This document shows, one piece after another, positions 45,616 through 55,098 of a stretch of 64,000 nucleotides of DNA. Position 1 is the stretch's first letter; every line of letters begins with the position of its first letter. The stretch is from Collimonas sp. OK242 (lineage in GTDB: Bacteria > Pseudomonadota > Gammaproteobacteria > Burkholderiales > Burkholderiaceae_D). The stretch is taken from the NCBI RefSeq assembly GCF_900107095.1, contig NZ_FNOR01000012.1, positions 122,233-186,232 on the forward strand. The letters are read 5' to 3'. Under the pieces are notes generated by a model. It saw nothing but the letters and a program-made list of their open reading frames with translations, was not told the origin of the DNA and made no database searches. Made by a program: the position numbers and the translations under genes.

Positions 45616-46446
45616 ATGTTGAACGTTGATCTGCATTGCCATTCCACTGTTTCCGACGGCACTTTGGCGCCGGCCGCGGTGGCTGCGCGCGCCAAGGCGA
45701 ATGGCGTCGATATCTGGGCGCTGACCGATCATGATGAAGTAGACGGCGTCAGCGAAGCGCGGGCAGCTGCGGCGGCACTTGGTTTGCAGTACGTGGCCGG
45801 GGTCGAGATCTCGGTTACCTGGGCCAGCCAGACCATCCACATTGTCGGTTTGCAGATCGATGAAACCAATCCCGAGCTGGTGCAAGGCTTGCGCGTAACC
45901 CGCGGCGGCCGTGAACGGCGCGCGCATGAAATGGCGGCGCAGCTGGCGACGGCGGGCATTCCCGATGCTTTCGAAGGCGCTTTGAAACATGTCGGTAATC
46001 CCGATCTGATATCGCGCACCCATTTTGCCCGCTATCTGGTGGAAATCGGCCGTTGCGCCGATACCAGTGAAGTATTCCGTCATTTCCTGACTGAGGGCAA
46101 TCCCGGTTATGTGCCGCATCGCTGGGCTTCGCTGGAACAGGCAGTGTGCTGGATTCGCGACGCCGGCGGCGTGGCGGTGGTGGCGCATCCCGGGCGCTAC
46201 AAATTGAGCGACCTGGCATTCGACGCCTTCTTCAGCGAGTTCAAACAACTCGGCGGCGTCGCAATCGAAGTCATGACCGGCAGCCACACGCCAGACCAAT
46301 ATGCCTATTACGCCAAGGTCGCCGCCAACTATGGTTTCCTGGCCTCGCGTGGCTCCGATTTCCACAGCCCGGCCGAGTCGCGGGTCGATCTTGGCGCTTT
46401 ACCGCCGTTGCCTGACAGCGTCACGCCGGTTTGGTACAACTGGTAA
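45616..46446 (+). CDS. PHP-domain 3',5'-nucleotide phosphatase / RNase AM
   Basis: This 276-aa member of the YciV/RNase AM family hydrolyses 3',5'-bisphosphonucleotides and trims 5' ends of short RNAs and rRNA in enteric bacteria. PHP metal ligands appear as VDLHCHSTVSDG (start), ALTDHDEVDG, GVEIS, VVAHPGRY and GSDFHSP. The start at 45616 (MLNVDLHCHS) is the family start; an earlier in-frame codon adds 8 hydrophobic residues. In E. coli this gene is next to yciO; here yciO lies 7.9 kb downstream beyond a cytochrome oxidase cluster. Confidence 0.9.
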   Translation: MLNVDLHCHSTVSDGTLAPAAVAARAKANGVDIWALTDHDEVDGVSEARAAAAALGLQYVAGVEISVTWASQTIHIVGLQIDETNPELVQGLRVTRGGRERRAHEMAAQLATAGIPDAFEGALKHVGNPDLISRTHFARYLVEIGRCADTSEVFRHFLTEGNPGYVPHRWASLEQAVCWIRDAGGVAVVAHPGRYKLSDLAFDAFFSEFKQLGGVAIEVMTGSHTPDQYAYYAKVAANYGFLASRGSDFHSPAESRVDLGALPPLPDSVTPVWYNW

Positions 46447-46675
46447 TTCCGTAAGCGGGCATTCTGTAACCCCGCCATCACCCGCCACAACAATTCCTTC
46501 GCCAAGTCCTGCATCAGCGATGTTGCCTGCTGCGTCGCAGCATAGTTACTCCCTTTGCATGTCTATGATTCTGTACTACTCTGAAAGAGAGCCTGCAGCA
46601 GAGTGTATTGCTCCCGGTCTTGCCATATCTGTAACGATGATGTGGTTGTCGGTTTTTGCCTTTCAGGAGGTCGTC

Positions 46676-47176
46676 ATGGAACTTCACATGCATTCGCATC
46701 ACTTGGAGAAGCGCTTGCCAGACTGGCCAGCCGCAGCAGTCTCCGGTTTTGCCGCCGGTGCGGTCGTGATGGTGCTGGAATTGCTCTGGTCAACCCTGTT
46801 CATGGATACCAGCCCCTGGATCACGGCGCGCATGGTTGCCGCCATCGTACTCGGACCGGATACGATGCAGGCAAGCACCTTCAGTGCCGGCGTGGTAGCG
46901 GTGGCCCTTGCTACCCATTACGTGCTGGGCATTGTTTTGGGCCTGATTCTGGCCACCATCATTGCACCTTTCCACTTTGACTCCAGCGTTGGCATGATAT
47001 TGCTGACCGGCGCTGTGTTCGGCCTGGCCGTCTACCTGTTCAATTTCTACGGCATGGTCCGCTTCTTCTCATGGTTTGCCGACATGCGCGGCTTGGCGAC
47101 GATGGTTGCCCATTTGATTTTCGGTATGACGGCGGCAATCATTTATTGGAAGCTGGAACGGCCGATAGGACAATAA
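46676..47176 (+). CDS. Four-helix inner-membrane protein of unknown function
   Basis: This 166-aa protein has four hydrophobic segments (about 20-40, 70-95, 98-120 and 140-160) after a His-rich N-terminus (MELHMHSHHLEKR). I recognise no named family. AGGAGG lies 4 bases before the ATG at 46676, which fixes the start even though the frame is open far upstream. It precedes the oxidase operon by 199 bases on the same strand and may belong with it; a role in oxidase assembly is speculation. Confidence 0.75.
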   Translation: MELHMHSHHLEKRLPDWPAAAVSGFAAGAVVMVLELLWSTLFMDTSPWITARMVAAIVLGPDTMQASTFSAGVVAVALATHYVLGIVLGLILATIIAPFHFDSSVGMILLTGAVFGLAVYLFNFYGMVRFFSWFADMRGLATMVAHLIFGMTAAIIYWKLERPIGQ

Positions 47177-47375
47177 GGGCGAAGGCCGGTCTGTTGTCGA
47201 CTGAGGCGTATCAGGGCTACGGCTCTGGTCCGCAGGGCGCAACATGCCGGTCGGGCTGGTTCGCCGCTTGGCGCCGTTGTCGTTCGCAGTTATCGTTTTG
47301 AAGCGATCGAACCGTAAATTTCAGTGTGCCTATATTATTTCGGCAGGCTAGGGGCTTGCCAGGGAGAGGATAGCT

Positions 47376-48551
47376 ATGGCCATGGCTGTTGCACTCGTCT
47401 TGATGGTGGTTGCCTCGCTGCTGTTCCACTTTTTCAGCCCGTGGTGGGCGACCCCGCTGGCATCGAACTGGCGGCAAATGGACGAGACACTGACCATTAC
47501 GCTGGTCATCACTGCCATTTTCTTCGTCGTTATCAATCTGCTCATCGTCTACATACTGCTGCGCTTTCGTCATCGCGAAGGGCGGCGTGCAGCCTATCAG
47601 CCTGACAACAAGAAACTCGAGCGCTGGCTGATTATCGCCACCAGCATCGCCATCATGGGCTTGCTGGCGCCGGGCCTGTTTGTCTACGCAGCTTACGTCA
47701 CGGTGCCGGCGAATGCGCTGGATGTCGAGGTCATCGGCCAGCAATGGCAATGGCGGTTTCGCTATCCGGGCGCCAGCGGCAAGCTGGGGCGCTCCAGCGT
47801 CGACCTGATCAGCGCCGCCAATCCGTTCGGACTGGATCCTGCCGATCCGGCCGGGCAGGACAATGTGCTGATCAATAACAACGAACTCCATCTGCAAATC
47901 AACCAGCCGGTCAGGATGCTGTTGCGATCGCTGGATACGCTGCACGATTTTTATGTGCCGCCGTTTCGCGCCCGCATGAACATGGTGCCGGGCATGGTGA
48001 CTTCATTCTGGTTCACGCCGGACAAGATCGGCCGCTACGAAGTCTTGTGCGCGCAATTGTGCGGTGTCGGCCATGCCGGCATGCGCGGTTATGTGGTGGT
48101 AGAGGACGCTGCGAGTTTTCAAAAATGGCTGAAAGCGCAGCCGACGTTTGCCCAGAGCATGGCGCCGCCTGCGCCGGTTGCTGCGCCTGGCGCCTTCATT
48201 GCGGCCGCAGCTGGCGATGCCCTGGTGGCGCAAGGCAAGGCGCTGGCTGAGTCTAAAGCCTGTGTTGCCTGTCATACGGTGGATGGCAGTCCCCGCGTCG
48301 GTCCCACCTGGAAGGGTTTGTTCGGTAAAACCGAAACCATGGAGAACGGCGCCACTGCATTGGTGGACGAAGCTTATTTGAAGAATTTTATCCGCAATCC
48401 GCAGGCGCGCGTGGTCAAGGGCTTTGCGCCGATGATGCCGAAAATCGAGATGAGCGATGCAGAACTGGAGGCGCTGGTGGCTTACATCAAATCCTATGGT
48501 GCGCCGGCAGCAGCACCGTCGACGCAGCAGGCACAGAAATCCGCTCCATAA
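47376..48551 (+). CDS. Cytochrome c oxidase subunit II with fused cytochrome c (caa3 type)
   Basis: This 391-aa protein has two N-terminal membrane helices (about 38-64 and 85-107), then the CuA cupredoxin domain (about 115-245) with H190, C225, C229, H233 and M236. The motif is CAQLCGVGHAGM, with Gln at 227 where Glu is usual; that residue binds through its backbone, so CuA should still form. The C-terminal cytochrome c domain carries the haem site CVACH (296-300) and a Met-rich distal ligand region MMPKIEM. It takes electrons from cytochrome c or directly from bc1. First gene of a five-gene oxidase operon. Confidence 0.93.
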   Translation: MAMAVALVLMVVASLLFHFFSPWWATPLASNWRQMDETLTITLVITAIFFVVINLLIVYILLRFRHREGRRAAYQPDNKKLERWLIIATSIAIMGLLAPGLFVYAAYVTVPANALDVEVIGQQWQWRFRYPGASGKLGRSSVDLISAANPFGLDPADPAGQDNVLINNNELHLQINQPVRMLLRSLDTLHDFYVPPFRARMNMVPGMVTSFWFTPDKIGRYEVLCAQLCGVGHAGMRGYVVVEDAASFQKWLKAQPTFAQSMAPPAPVAAPGAFIAAAAGDALVAQGKALAESKACVACHTVDGSPRVGPTWKGLFGKTETMENGATALVDEAYLKNFIRNPQARVVKGFAPMMPKIEMSDAELEALVAYIKSYGAPAAAPSTQQAQKSAP

Positions 48552-48581
48552 CGCATTTCATCACCTTAATCAGGGAAAGCC

Positions 48582-50333
48582 ATGGCCTACACCGACGACA
48601 GCCAACACCATGCACCGCAAGGCTTCTTTCGGAAATACGTCTGGAGCCAGGATCACAAGGTGATTGCGATCCAGTACGCCAGCGTTGCCATCCTGGCAGG
48701 CCTGGTGGGGGTAGGGCTGTCGAACCTGATGCGTTTGCAACTGGGGTTCCCCGGAAAATTCGCTTTTATCGATGCACCGCATTACTACCAGTTCATGACC
48801 ATGCACGGCATGATCATGGTGATCTATCTGCTCACGGCGCTGTTCCTCGGCGGTTTCGGCAACTACCTGATTCCGTTGATGGTGGGCGCGCGCGACATGG
48901 CTTTTCCTTACCTGAACATGCTGAGTTTCTGGGTTTACCTGCTCTCGGTGATTGTGCTGATGAGCAGTTTTTTCGTGCCGGGCGGGCCCACCGGCGCCGG
49001 CTGGACCCTGTATCCGCCGCAGGCCATCTTGCCGGGCACGCCGGGTTACGAGTGGGGCATCATCCTGATGCTGGTGTCCTTGCTGATCTTTATCGTCGCC
49101 GCCACCATGGGCGGCTTGAATTACGTCACCACCGTGCTGCAGTTGCGTACCGAGGGCATGACCTTGCTGCGCATGCCGCTCACCGTATGGGGGATTTTCG
49201 TTGCGACCATCCTGGCGCTGCTAGCTTTTCCTGCGTTGTTCGTCAGCGGCATCATGATGCTGCTGGACCGCACGCTGGGCACCAGCTTCTTCATGCCGGC
49301 GCTGGTATCGATGGGGCAGATCACCGCTTACAAGGGCGGCAGTCCCTTGCTGTTTCAGCATTTGTTCTGGTTTTTCGGTCATCCCGAGGTGTATATCGTG
49401 GCCTTGCCGGCGTTCGGTATTGTGTCGGACCTGATCAGCGTCCATGCGCGCAAAAGCATCTTCGGCTACCGCACCATGGTGTGGGCGATTTTGGCGATCG
49501 GGGTGTTGAGCGTGGTGGTGTGGGCGCACCATATGTTCGTCAGCGGCATGAATCCGTACTTCGGCTTCTTCTTTGCGACTACCACGCTGATCATTGCGGT
49601 GCCTACCGCCATCAAGGTCTACAACTGGGTGCTGACGCTGTGGAATGGCGATATCCACCTGTCGGTGCCGATGTTGTTTGCACTGGCTTTCATCAGCACC
49701 TTTCTGATCGGCGGCCTGACCGGACTGTTTCTCGGTAACGTTAGTGTCGACATCCCGCTTTCCAATACCTATTTCGTGGTGGCGCATTTCCACATGGTGA
49801 TGGGCGTCTCGCCCTTGCTGGTGATTTTTGGCGGGATTTATCACTGGTATCCGAAGGTAAGCGGCCGCATGCTTAACGAAACGATGGGGAAAGTGCATTT
49901 CTGGTTCACTTTCCTCGGCACCTATGCGATCTTCTTCCCCATGCATTACCTCGGCATTCTTGGCATGCCGCGCCGCTACTTTGCCTTCGAGGGTTATAAA
50001 TTCATTCCCGATTCGGCGCAATCGCTGAACGCCTTCATTACCGTGGTCGCCTTGCTGGTGGCGACGGCGCAACTCTTGTTTATCTTCAATCTGATCTGGA
50101 GCGTCTTTCGCGGCAAGCCGGCCTCGCCGAATCCATGGCGCGCGGCGTCGCTGGAGTGGCAGACGCCGGAGACCCCGCCTACCCATGGCAACTGGGGCCT
50201 GCAGCTGCCGGTGGTGTATCGCGGTGCGTACACTTACAGCGTGCCGGGCGCGCCACAAGATTTCATCGCGCAAAATGCACCGCCGGTGGCGGGCGATGCT
50301 GAATCGCGTATCGCGAAGGAGGCTCTGGCATGA
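48582..50333 (+). CDS. ctaD: Cytochrome c oxidase subunit I
   Basis: This 583-aa haem-copper oxidase catalytic subunit has about 12 helices. Haem and CuB ligands are visible: the helix II His in TMHGMIMV, GHPEVY with the crosslinked Tyr, the VVVWAHHMFVSG His pair and VVAHFHMVMG. The D-channel pattern GNYLIPLMVGARDMAFPYLNMLSFW and the Glu of GHPE make it type A1. It reduces oxygen to water while pumping protons. The start is 30 bases after subunit II, and the stop overlaps the next gene. Confidence 0.95.
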   Translation: MAYTDDSQHHAPQGFFRKYVWSQDHKVIAIQYASVAILAGLVGVGLSNLMRLQLGFPGKFAFIDAPHYYQFMTMHGMIMVIYLLTALFLGGFGNYLIPLMVGARDMAFPYLNMLSFWVYLLSVIVLMSSFFVPGGPTGAGWTLYPPQAILPGTPGYEWGIILMLVSLLIFIVAATMGGLNYVTTVLQLRTEGMTLLRMPLTVWGIFVATILALLAFPALFVSGIMMLLDRTLGTSFFMPALVSMGQITAYKGGSPLLFQHLFWFFGHPEVYIVALPAFGIVSDLISVHARKSIFGYRTMVWAILAIGVLSVVVWAHHMFVSGMNPYFGFFFATTTLIIAVPTAIKVYNWVLTLWNGDIHLSVPMLFALAFISTFLIGGLTGLFLGNVSVDIPLSNTYFVVAHFHMVMGVSPLLVIFGGIYHWYPKVSGRMLNETMGKVHFWFTFLGTYAIFFPMHYLGILGMPRRYFAFEGYKFIPDSAQSLNAFITVVALLVATAQLLFIFNLIWSVFRGKPASPNPWRAASLEWQTPETPPTHGNWGLQLPVVYRGAYTYSVPGAPQDFIAQNAPPVAGDAESRIAKEALA

Positions 50334-50971
50334 ATCAGGCCGCTATTTTGAAACCGCCGGCAGGCGGCTACCTGCAGCCGGGATACGGCCTGGCCGGCAA
50401 TCAGCGCAGCAGCGCGGTCAGCACCGCCTTGTGGTTGTTCATGGGGGTTGCGACAGCGCTGTTCCTGCTGTTCCTGGCGGCGTATGTAATGCGCATGGAC
50501 GCCAATGACTGGTCGCCGCTGGCGATGCCATGGCAGCTTTGGCTCAGCACTTCCATGCTGGTGCTGTCCAGCGTTTTGTTGCATGCGGCCGCGGTCGCTG
50601 CGCGCGCATTGCAAGTGAAGCGCACCCGTGCTTTGCTGATCACCGCGGGAGTCTGCGGTTTCGCTTTCCTGGGCGTGCAATGGTGGGGGTGGCAAGTTCT
50701 GATGGGTCTGCATGTGACGGCCAGCGGCAATCCGGCCGCCAGTTTTTTCTATCTGCTGACGGCCATGCACGGCCTCCATGTGGCGGGCGGACTGCTGGCC
50801 TGGGGGCTCACCGCGAATACTGCGTGGCGGCCAGACCGGCACCGGCTTGCCTGGCGTGTCGGACTATGCGCGCGTTACTGGCATTTCCTGCTGGCGGTCT
50901 GGGTGGTGTTGTTTGCTGCGCTGGGCTGGCTGACGCCGGAACTGGTAAGGCTGGTTTGCGGTACGCGTTGA
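50330..50971 (+). CDS. Cytochrome c oxidase subunit III-like protein, first copy
   Basis: This 213-aa integral membrane protein of the heme-copper oxidase subunit III family has five hydrophobic segments. Recognisable blocks are ALWLFMGVATALFLLFLAAYV, FLGVQWWGWQVLM, FFYLLTAMHGLHVAGGLLAW and CARYWHFLLAVWVVLFAAL. It overlaps the subunit I stop by 4 bases. It diverges strongly from the second subunit III copy that follows and may have a distinct structural role. Confidence 0.88.
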   Translation: MNQAAILKPPAGGYLQPGYGLAGNQRSSAVSTALWLFMGVATALFLLFLAAYVMRMDANDWSPLAMPWQLWLSTSMLVLSSVLLHAAAVAARALQVKRTRALLITAGVCGFAFLGVQWWGWQVLMGLHVTASGNPAASFFYLLTAMHGLHVAGGLLAWGLTANTAWRPDRHRLAWRVGLCARYWHFLLAVWVVLFAALGWLTPELVRLVCGTR

Positions 50972-50995
50972 TGGCGCTGCCATAAAGGAGGATGT

Positions 50996-51700
50996 ATGAG
51001 CATGACAACTGCGCCATCACCTGCAACAGCGCCGGTTGCCGGCCGCTGGCGGCAACTGGTGGCGGACTGGTCCTCGGACCGGCAGGCGTTCCAGGTATCG
51101 TGGGGCAAGGCGATGATGTGGATTTTCCTGCTGTCCGACACATTCATCTTCAGTTGCTTCCTGATCGGCTACATGACGGTGCGCATCTCCAGCACGATTC
51201 CATGGCCCAATCCAAGCCTGGTGTTCGGCCTGAAGATCGGCTCGACCGAGGTGCCGCTCTTGCTGATCGCCATCATGACCTTCGTGCTGATCAGCAGCAG
51301 CGGCACCATGGCGATGGCGGTCAATTTCGCTTATCGCCGCGAGCGCGTAAAGGCGGCCATCCTGATGATTGCCACCGCCGGTTTCGGCGTGTGTTTTGTC
51401 AGCATGCAGGTCTTCGAATGGAGCAAGTTGATTTTGCAGGAAGGCGTGCGCCCCTGGGGCAATCCGATGGGCGCGCCGCAATTCGGCTCGACCTTTTTCA
51501 TGATCACCGGTTTTCATGGTTTGCATGTGACTGCGGGCGTTATCTACCTGATTACGGTGGCTGTGCGCCTGCTGCGGGGCCGCTATGACGCAGTTGGCAA
51601 GAGCGGCGGGAATTACCAGATTGTCGAAATCGCCGGTTTGTACTGGCACTTTGTCGATCTGGTCTGGGTTTTCATTTTTGCCTTGTTCTATCTCTGGTAG
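50996..51700 (+). CDS. ctaE: Cytochrome c oxidase subunit III, second copy
   Basis: This 234-aa subunit III has about six membrane helices. Family motifs include MWIFLLSDTFIFSCFLIGYM, FVSMQVFEWSKLI, FFMITGFHGLHVTAGVIYL and GLYWHFVDLVWVFIFALFYLW; the last is the strong C-terminal signature. It has a longer N-terminus than the first copy. It follows after 24 bases with AGGAGG upstream, and subunit IV begins 8 bases after it. Confidence 0.92.
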   Translation: MSMTTAPSPATAPVAGRWRQLVADWSSDRQAFQVSWGKAMMWIFLLSDTFIFSCFLIGYMTVRISSTIPWPNPSLVFGLKIGSTEVPLLLIAIMTFVLISSSGTMAMAVNFAYRRERVKAAILMIATAGFGVCFVSMQVFEWSKLILQEGVRPWGNPMGAPQFGSTFFMITGFHGLHVTAGVIYLITVAVRLLRGRYDAVGKSGGNYQIVEIAGLYWHFVDLVWVFIFALFYLW

Positions 51701-51708
51701 GTGCGCTC

Positions 51709-52023
51709 ATGACTTCCGCCACAGGACAACAACATCCGATCAGCCTGTATCTCAAGATATGGGGCCTGCTGTTCGTGCTCAGCACGCTTTCCTATCTGGT
51801 CGATTACTTCAATTTTCACAGCTACCTGCGCTGGACCCTGATCGTGGCCTTGATGCTGATGAAGGCCGGGCTGATCGTCGCCTTCTTCATGCACATGGCC
51901 TGGGAGCGCCTGGCGCTGGTTATCGCGATCTTGCTGCCGCCGATGTGCTTGCTGGTGCTGGTGGGCTTGATGGCGACCGAAGCCGATTACACCTTCCTCA
52001 CCAGGCTTTTGTTCTTCCGCTGA
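51709..52023 (+). CDS. Cytochrome c oxidase subunit IV (prokaryotic type)
   Basis: This 104-aa protein has three membrane helices (about 14-33, 38-62 and 66-88) and the COX4-pro signature LRWTLIVALMLMKAGLIVAFFMHMAWE. It is the small accessory subunit of caa3/bo3-type oxidases and ends the operon. A convergent permease gene lies 24 bases downstream. Confidence 0.9.
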   Translation: MTSATGQQHPISLYLKIWGLLFVLSTLSYLVDYFNFHSYLRWTLIVALMLMKAGLIVAFFMHMAWERLALVIAILLPPMCLLVLVGLMATEADYTFLTRLLFFR

Positions 52024-52047
52024 ACACTGCGGGTTAGAAGCCGGGAT

Positions 52048-53187
52048 TTAAGCCAGCAGCAGCCACGCAATCAGCGCCGACAAAACCAGGAAGGGACAGG
52101 AGTACAGGTGGAAGCGCAGCCACAGATGGCGCTCCGGCGCCATGCGCAGCGCGATGACATTGGCCAGCGAGCCGATCGCCAGGCCGAAACCGCCGCCGTT
52201 GACGCCGTAAGCGATCACCTTGTAGGCATCGGAATAATTCACCAACAGGATGGTGGCCGGAACATTGCTGATGACCTGAGAGCCGAGCAGGGCGGTCATA
52301 AACAATTCAAACCGGGAAAAATGCGGGATCGCCGCCACCCAGTCCTGGATGAGATGCAACTGCGTCAGCAGGCGGATATCGATGAACATCAGGATAAACA
52401 CCAGGAGCAGGCTCCAGTCGACTTTAGCGATGATTTCCCGGCAGAATAATAACGCTGCAGCCGCCACGCCAAGCAAGCCCCAGCCAGGATGACCCAGTTC
52501 CACCGACGCCACAAACGCCAGGTAGAGCAGCCCGCAAGTCCGCAGCAAGCCGACCCGATAAGAGGCAGGATTGTCTTCCAGTTCAACGTGTATGGTTTGT
52601 TTGGGGAAGCAGAACCAGGTCGCCAGCAGCAACAGCAGGAAAATCGCCAGCGCCAGTGGCGCCATTTGCCAGGTGAAGCCCGCAAAGGACAGATGCGAGC
52701 GCTGCCACAGCAGGATGTTTTGCGGGTTGCCGATCGGAGTCAGCAATGAGCCGGCATTCACCGCCAATGCTTCAAAGATGACCAGCCGGCCGATCGGCAA
52801 GCCGCTGATGCTGCCCAGGCCGACGGTCAGCGGCACCATGATAAACAGCGCGATGTCGTTGGTCAGCACGGTTGACAATAGGGCGGATGCCGCCACCAGG
52901 AAGATGGCCAGCCCCCGTTCCTGCTGCAACCGGTTGATGATGGTTCGTCCCAGGTGTTCCAGATAGCCGCTGACTTCGATGCCCGTGGTCAGCAACAGCA
53001 TGCCGGCCAGCGTCGCGATGGTGTCCCAGTCGACCCAGGCCCGGTATTCCGTGAATGGCTGTGGCGAAAGAATCGACAGCATGACGGTGGCGATCAGCAA
53101 CAGGTGCAGCAAGCGATCGCGCAGAAACGGCCGGCTGATTTGACGGATGAAAGATGGCGGCGTGGCTGGTTGAGTGATTTCAAGCAT
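52048..53187 (-). CDS. SLC13/ArsB-like anion permease
   Basis: This 379-aa polytopic membrane protein has about ten helices, of the ion-transporter superfamily that includes ArsB, NhaD and CitMHS. The re-entrant loop signature VLTNDIALFIMVPL and its pseudo-repeat VISNVPATILLVNYSD are both present, along with GSLLTPIGNPQNILLW. It probably transports an anion such as a dicarboxylate, but the substrate is not readable. The start is uncertain; 53187 (MLEITQPATPP) is preferred over 53277. It is convergent with the oxidase operon. Confidence 0.82.
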   Translation of the reverse strand: MLEITQPATPPSFIRQISRPFLRDRLLHLLLIATVMLSILSPQPFTEYRAWVDWDTIATLAGMLLLTTGIEVSGYLEHLGRTIINRLQQERGLAIFLVAASALLSTVLTNDIALFIMVPLTVGLGSISGLPIGRLVIFEALAVNAGSLLTPIGNPQNILLWQRSHLSFAGFTWQMAPLALAIFLLLLLATWFCFPKQTIHVELEDNPASYRVGLLRTCGLLYLAFVASVELGHPGWGLLGVAAAALLFCREIIAKVDWSLLLVFILMFIDIRLLTQLHLIQDWVAAIPHFSRFELFMTALLGSQVISNVPATILLVNYSDAYKVIAYGVNGGGFGLAIGSLANVIALRMAPERHLWLRFHLYSCPFLVLSALIAWLLLA

Positions 53188-53356
53188 GCGAGTTTTTTGG
53201 CGTATCGTGCGAAACGATGGTTTTGTTGTAAAGATATTATTTAAATGTGCTGTTTTGACAGGCCGGCAGTCTGGCATAATTGCTTCCTTAGCCCTTGAAA
53301 TTCGCGTCGGCGACCTTATTTTATAGAAAGTTCTTTCCCATTCCGGAGTTTTCTAC

Positions 53357-54241
53357 ATGAAACGTATTTTCTTGTTCCTCGCTACCAATATCGCTGTGAT
53401 GTTGGTGATGAGCGTCGTTTTGTCGTTGCTGGGCGTGGACCGTTTCCTGACGCGCGCCGGTCTTAACCTGCCGATGCTGATGGTGTTTTCTCTGGTGGTC
53501 GGTTTCACCGGTTCGATTTTCTCGCTGCTGATCAGCAAGCAGATGGCGAAATGGTCGACCGGCGCCCGCGTCATTACCACACCTTCCAATTCGACCGAGC
53601 TGTGGCTGGTGGATACCGTGGCCAAACTGGCGCAACGCGCCGGCATCAGCATGCCAGAGGTGGCAGTGTATCAGGGTGATCCGAATGCGTTTGCCACCGG
53701 CGCTTTCAAGAACTCTGCGCTGGTCGCGGTTTCCACCGGCCTGCTGGAAAGCATGACCAAGGAAGAAGTCGAAGCGGTACTGGGCCACGAGATCGCCCAC
53801 GTCGCCAACGGCGACATGGTGACCATGACCTTGATCCAGGGCGTGGTGAATACTTTTGTGGTGTTCCTGTCGCGCGTCATCGGTTATGCTGTCGATCGCG
53901 CTTTGTCGCGTGACAATAATGCCGGCCCTGGCATCGGTTACATGGCGACTGTGCTGGTGTCGCAGATCGTGCTGGGGATAGGCGCATCGCTGATAGTCGC
54001 CTGGTTTTCGCGCCATCGCGAGTTCCGCGCCGATGCCGGTTCCGCCAGGTTGCTGGGCAGTGCTTTGCCGATGCAGCGGGCGCTGGCCAGGCTGGGCGGA
54101 GTTGCGCCGGCGACCCTGCCAGAGTCGATGGCCGCGCTGGGCATCAACGACAAGCCGGGTTTCATGGCGCTGTTTTCCAGCCATCCGCCGATAGAACAAC
54201 GTATTGCAGCGTTGCGCGATCCGCAAGCGACAGCCCTGTAA
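53357..54241 (+). CDS. htpX: Membrane metalloprotease HtpX
   Basis: This 294-aa M48-family zinc protease helps degrade misfolded membrane proteins together with FtsH. Two N-terminal helices (about 5-27 and 38-60) precede the zinc motif [15 protein letters not shown] with H144, E145 and H148; a further Glu ligand is expected in the [14 protein letters not shown] block. The length agrees with the E. coli protein (about 293). Placement beside an oxidase cluster rather than beside def/fmt is unusual for the order as I know it. Confidence 0.95.
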   Translation: MKRIFLFLATNIAVMLVMSVVLSLLGVDRFLTRAGLNLPMLMVFSLVVGFTGSIFSLLISKQMAKWSTGARVITTPSNSTELWLVDTVAKLAQRAGISMPEVAVYQGDPNAFATGAFKNSALVAVSTGLLESMTKEEVEAVLGHEIAHVANGDMVTMTLIQGVVNTFVVFLSRVIGYAVDRALSRDNNAGPGIGYMATVLVSQIVLGIGASLIVAWFSRHREFRADAGSARLLGSALPMQRALARLGGVAPATLPESMAALGINDKPGFMALFSSHPPIEQRIAALRDPQATAL

Positions 54242-54259
54242 TTTCTTTATAGTATGCAG

Positions 54260-54292
54260 GCGGCGCTAGTCCGAAGGCTAGCGCCGCTTTTT
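54260..54292 (+). terminator. Intrinsic terminator after htpX
   Basis: GCGGCGCTAG (54260-54269) pairs with CTAGCGCCGC (54278-54287) across an 8-nt loop. A T run follows. Confidence 0.92.
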
Positions 54293-54313
54293 CATTTTTT
54301 AGAATATCGAGCC

Positions 54314-54937
54314 ATGAGCCAGTTTTTCCAAATACATCCAGACAATCCGCAGCTGCGGCTGATCAAGCAGGCGGTACAAATCATCCAGGCCGGCGGCATC
54401 GTCGCGTTGCCGACCGACTGCTGCTATGCGCTGGTGTGCCAGCTGGACAACAAGGATGCGGTCGAGCGCGTTCGGCGTATTCGCGGTGTCGACGACAAGC
54501 ATCATCTGACCATGCTGTGCCGCGACCTGAGCGAGATTTCGCTGTACGCCAAGGTCGATAACCGCCAGTTCCGCCAGCTGAAAAGCGCAACGCCGGGAGC
54601 CTATACCTTCATCCTGGAGGCGACCAAGGAAGTGCCGCGCCGCCTGAGCCATCCGGCGCGCAAGACCATCGGCCTGCGTGTGCCGCAACACAGTATCGTG
54701 AATGCGGTGCTGGAGGAACTCGGACAGCCGTTGATCGGCACCACCTTGATTTTGCCGGGTGAAGAACATGCTTTGACCGATCCGGAAGCAGTGCGCGATC
54801 AACTGCAAAAGCAAATCGAGCTGGTGATCGACGGCGGCGCCTGCAGCCTGGAGCCGACCACGGTGATTGACCTGACCGGCGATGAACCGGAGCTGATACG
54901 GCAGGGACGTGGCGATGCCGGCTTGTTTGGCTTGTGA
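54314..54937 (+). CDS. yciO: YciO family protein (Sua5/YrdC-like)
   Basis: This 207-aa protein is the YciO branch of the Sua5/YciO/YrdC family, related to threonylcarbamoyl-AMP synthase. Features are the N-terminal SQFFQIHPDNPQ typical of YciO, the nucleotide-binding IVALPTDCCYAL, the RRIRGVDDKHHLTMLC block and KTIGLRVP. YciO proteins are weak or specialised relatives, so a tRNA t6A role should not be assumed. The start at 54314 matches the E. coli length; upstream frame residues overlap the terminator. Its usual neighbour, the RNase AM gene, lies 7.9 kb upstream. Confidence 0.9.
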   Translation: MSQFFQIHPDNPQLRLIKQAVQIIQAGGIVALPTDCCYALVCQLDNKDAVERVRRIRGVDDKHHLTMLCRDLSEISLYAKVDNRQFRQLKSATPGAYTFILEATKEVPRRLSHPARKTIGLRVPQHSIVNAVLEELGQPLIGTTLILPGEEHALTDPEAVRDQLQKQIELVIDGGACSLEPTTVIDLTGDEPELIRQGRGDAGLFGL

Positions 54938-55098
54938 TGGTTGGATCATTGGAAAGTCGGATTGTTAGCTTGCGATAAGGACTCTGTTCCCGATATTCGA
55001 TACTTGGTCCTTATTGTCTTTTTGAAATTTCCCCGTCCGATACAGCCCGCTTGCGGATCTTTTGTCGCACGCTCGGCCCCTCTGATAGAATCCCGCCC

